NCBI RefSeq assembly: GCF_010015445.1 | Contig: NC_053118.1 | Coordinates: 15,110,437 to 15,174,436, forward strand | Direction of reading: 5' to 3' | Origin: Perca fluviatilis | Lineage: Eukaryota; Chordata; Actinopteri; Perciformes; Percidae | Length of the DNA: 64,000 nucleotides | In this document: positions 63,483 through 64,000 of the stretch, piece after piece | How positions within the stretch are numbered: the stretch's first letter is position 1 | How the letters are laid out: each line of letters begins with the position of its first letter | Translations under genes and position numbers: made by a program | Notes under the pieces: model-generated | The model's input: the letters and a program-made list of their open reading frames with translations, nothing else | Told to the model about the DNA's origin: nothing | The model's database searches: none

Positions 63483-64000
63483 CTTTGTGTGTCTCTCTCT
63501 CTCCCCAACTCCCCCAGACAAAAGGTTCAGTCAAACTTTGCCACAGCCAAGCAAAGATCTGTGTGGCAAGTGGAAAAAGAAAGGACATTGTCAAAGTTGT
63601 TCTTTTTTCTTCTTCTGACAAGTTGATGTCCACACAGTCGGTGAGAAGGGCAGTGACCAGCCAATCAGTCGGAGGCAAAATGCTAACCCCGCTGAGACGA
63701 GCGGCGGTGGAAATACTGGCCTAAGCATTGTGCAGATATCAAGCTCCTTTGTTCTCCATGCGAATACGGACATTTGCTCTTCGTTACCAAGGTCCCTTCT
63801 GTCATTGAGAGTTAAAGAATAGAAGTGCCAGCATTTTTTAACATCATACACCTCACAGACGGACGGTCACCAGTGTGCTGGTAATGATTTAGCTTGCATG
63901 TGTATTATAATGAAAAAAATAATAAATTGAATGTTATTTGACCTGGTGTCAAAATGCATTCATTGCATTTTCGTTAAGTGTAGCTGCAGGAAGGACATGA
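63476..64000. other. Non-coding DNA to the window end
   Basis: Mixed sequence with no recognised gene. The 127-aa and 113-aa frames here are extensions of the CT array frames. Confidence 0.45.

Noticed and set aside
63308..63724. Frames rich in RE or SL repeats
   Set aside because: They are translations of the CT/GA array. No protein family is indicated. The frames at 25.3-25.5 and 45.8-46.3 kb have the same cause.

Overview
This window looks like vertebrate, almost certainly teleost fish, nuclear DNA. It is AT-leaning and full of long (CA)n/(TG)n microsatellites, and its mobile elements are of families familiar from ray-finned fish: TTAA-flanked MITEs, hAT-like MITEs, a Harbinger-like element ending in GGCCTCATGTATAAA, and L2-type LINE and SINE 3' ends. 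I recognise no intact protein-coding gene, exon, tRNA, rRNA or CRISPR array. The long open frames are mostly translated microsatellites (poly-TH or poly-VC), GA/CT runs, or frames with no family resemblance. The window is best read as a gene desert or part of a very large intron.

Layout. Positions 1-800 are plain non-coding DNA with one perfect hairpin. Positions 799-3061 are a nested mobile-element block: TTAA-type transposon ends enclose LINE fragments (a frameshifted endonuclease domain and a 3' tail), and the LINE is split by a 637-bp hAT-like MITE with long terminal inverted repeats, a 7-bp flanking duplication and an internal 69-bp CpG-rich tandem repeat. At 9.4-11.3 kb a TTAA MITE lies next to a larger Harbinger-like element. 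Further elements are a MITE at 22741-23063, an L2/SINE tail at 24631-24752, a CAGTGGTRGAA-type MITE at 27408-27563 and a doubtful remnant at 43710-44286. An error-free 87-bp tandem duplication lies at 24776-24949, and an older, diverged duplication of about 121 bp period at 16967-17190.

From about 20 kb to the end, the sequence between microsatellites is mostly unique-looking, of mixed composition and rich in ATTA/TAAT cores. Several 200-400 bp stretches look like candidate conserved non-coding elements, as expected near developmental regulators. That is inference only: alignment to other fish genomes is needed. About 25 CA/TG arrays of at least 20 bp total roughly 1.4 kb (about 2 percent). 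Several pairs lie close together in opposite orientation.

No genes are present to work together. The content is repeat biology plus possible cis-regulatory DNA. I found no convincing new biological system. The most notable items are the nested transposon block, the fresh 87-bp duplication, the TCGA-rich palindrome cluster near 16.1 kb and the candidate conserved elements.
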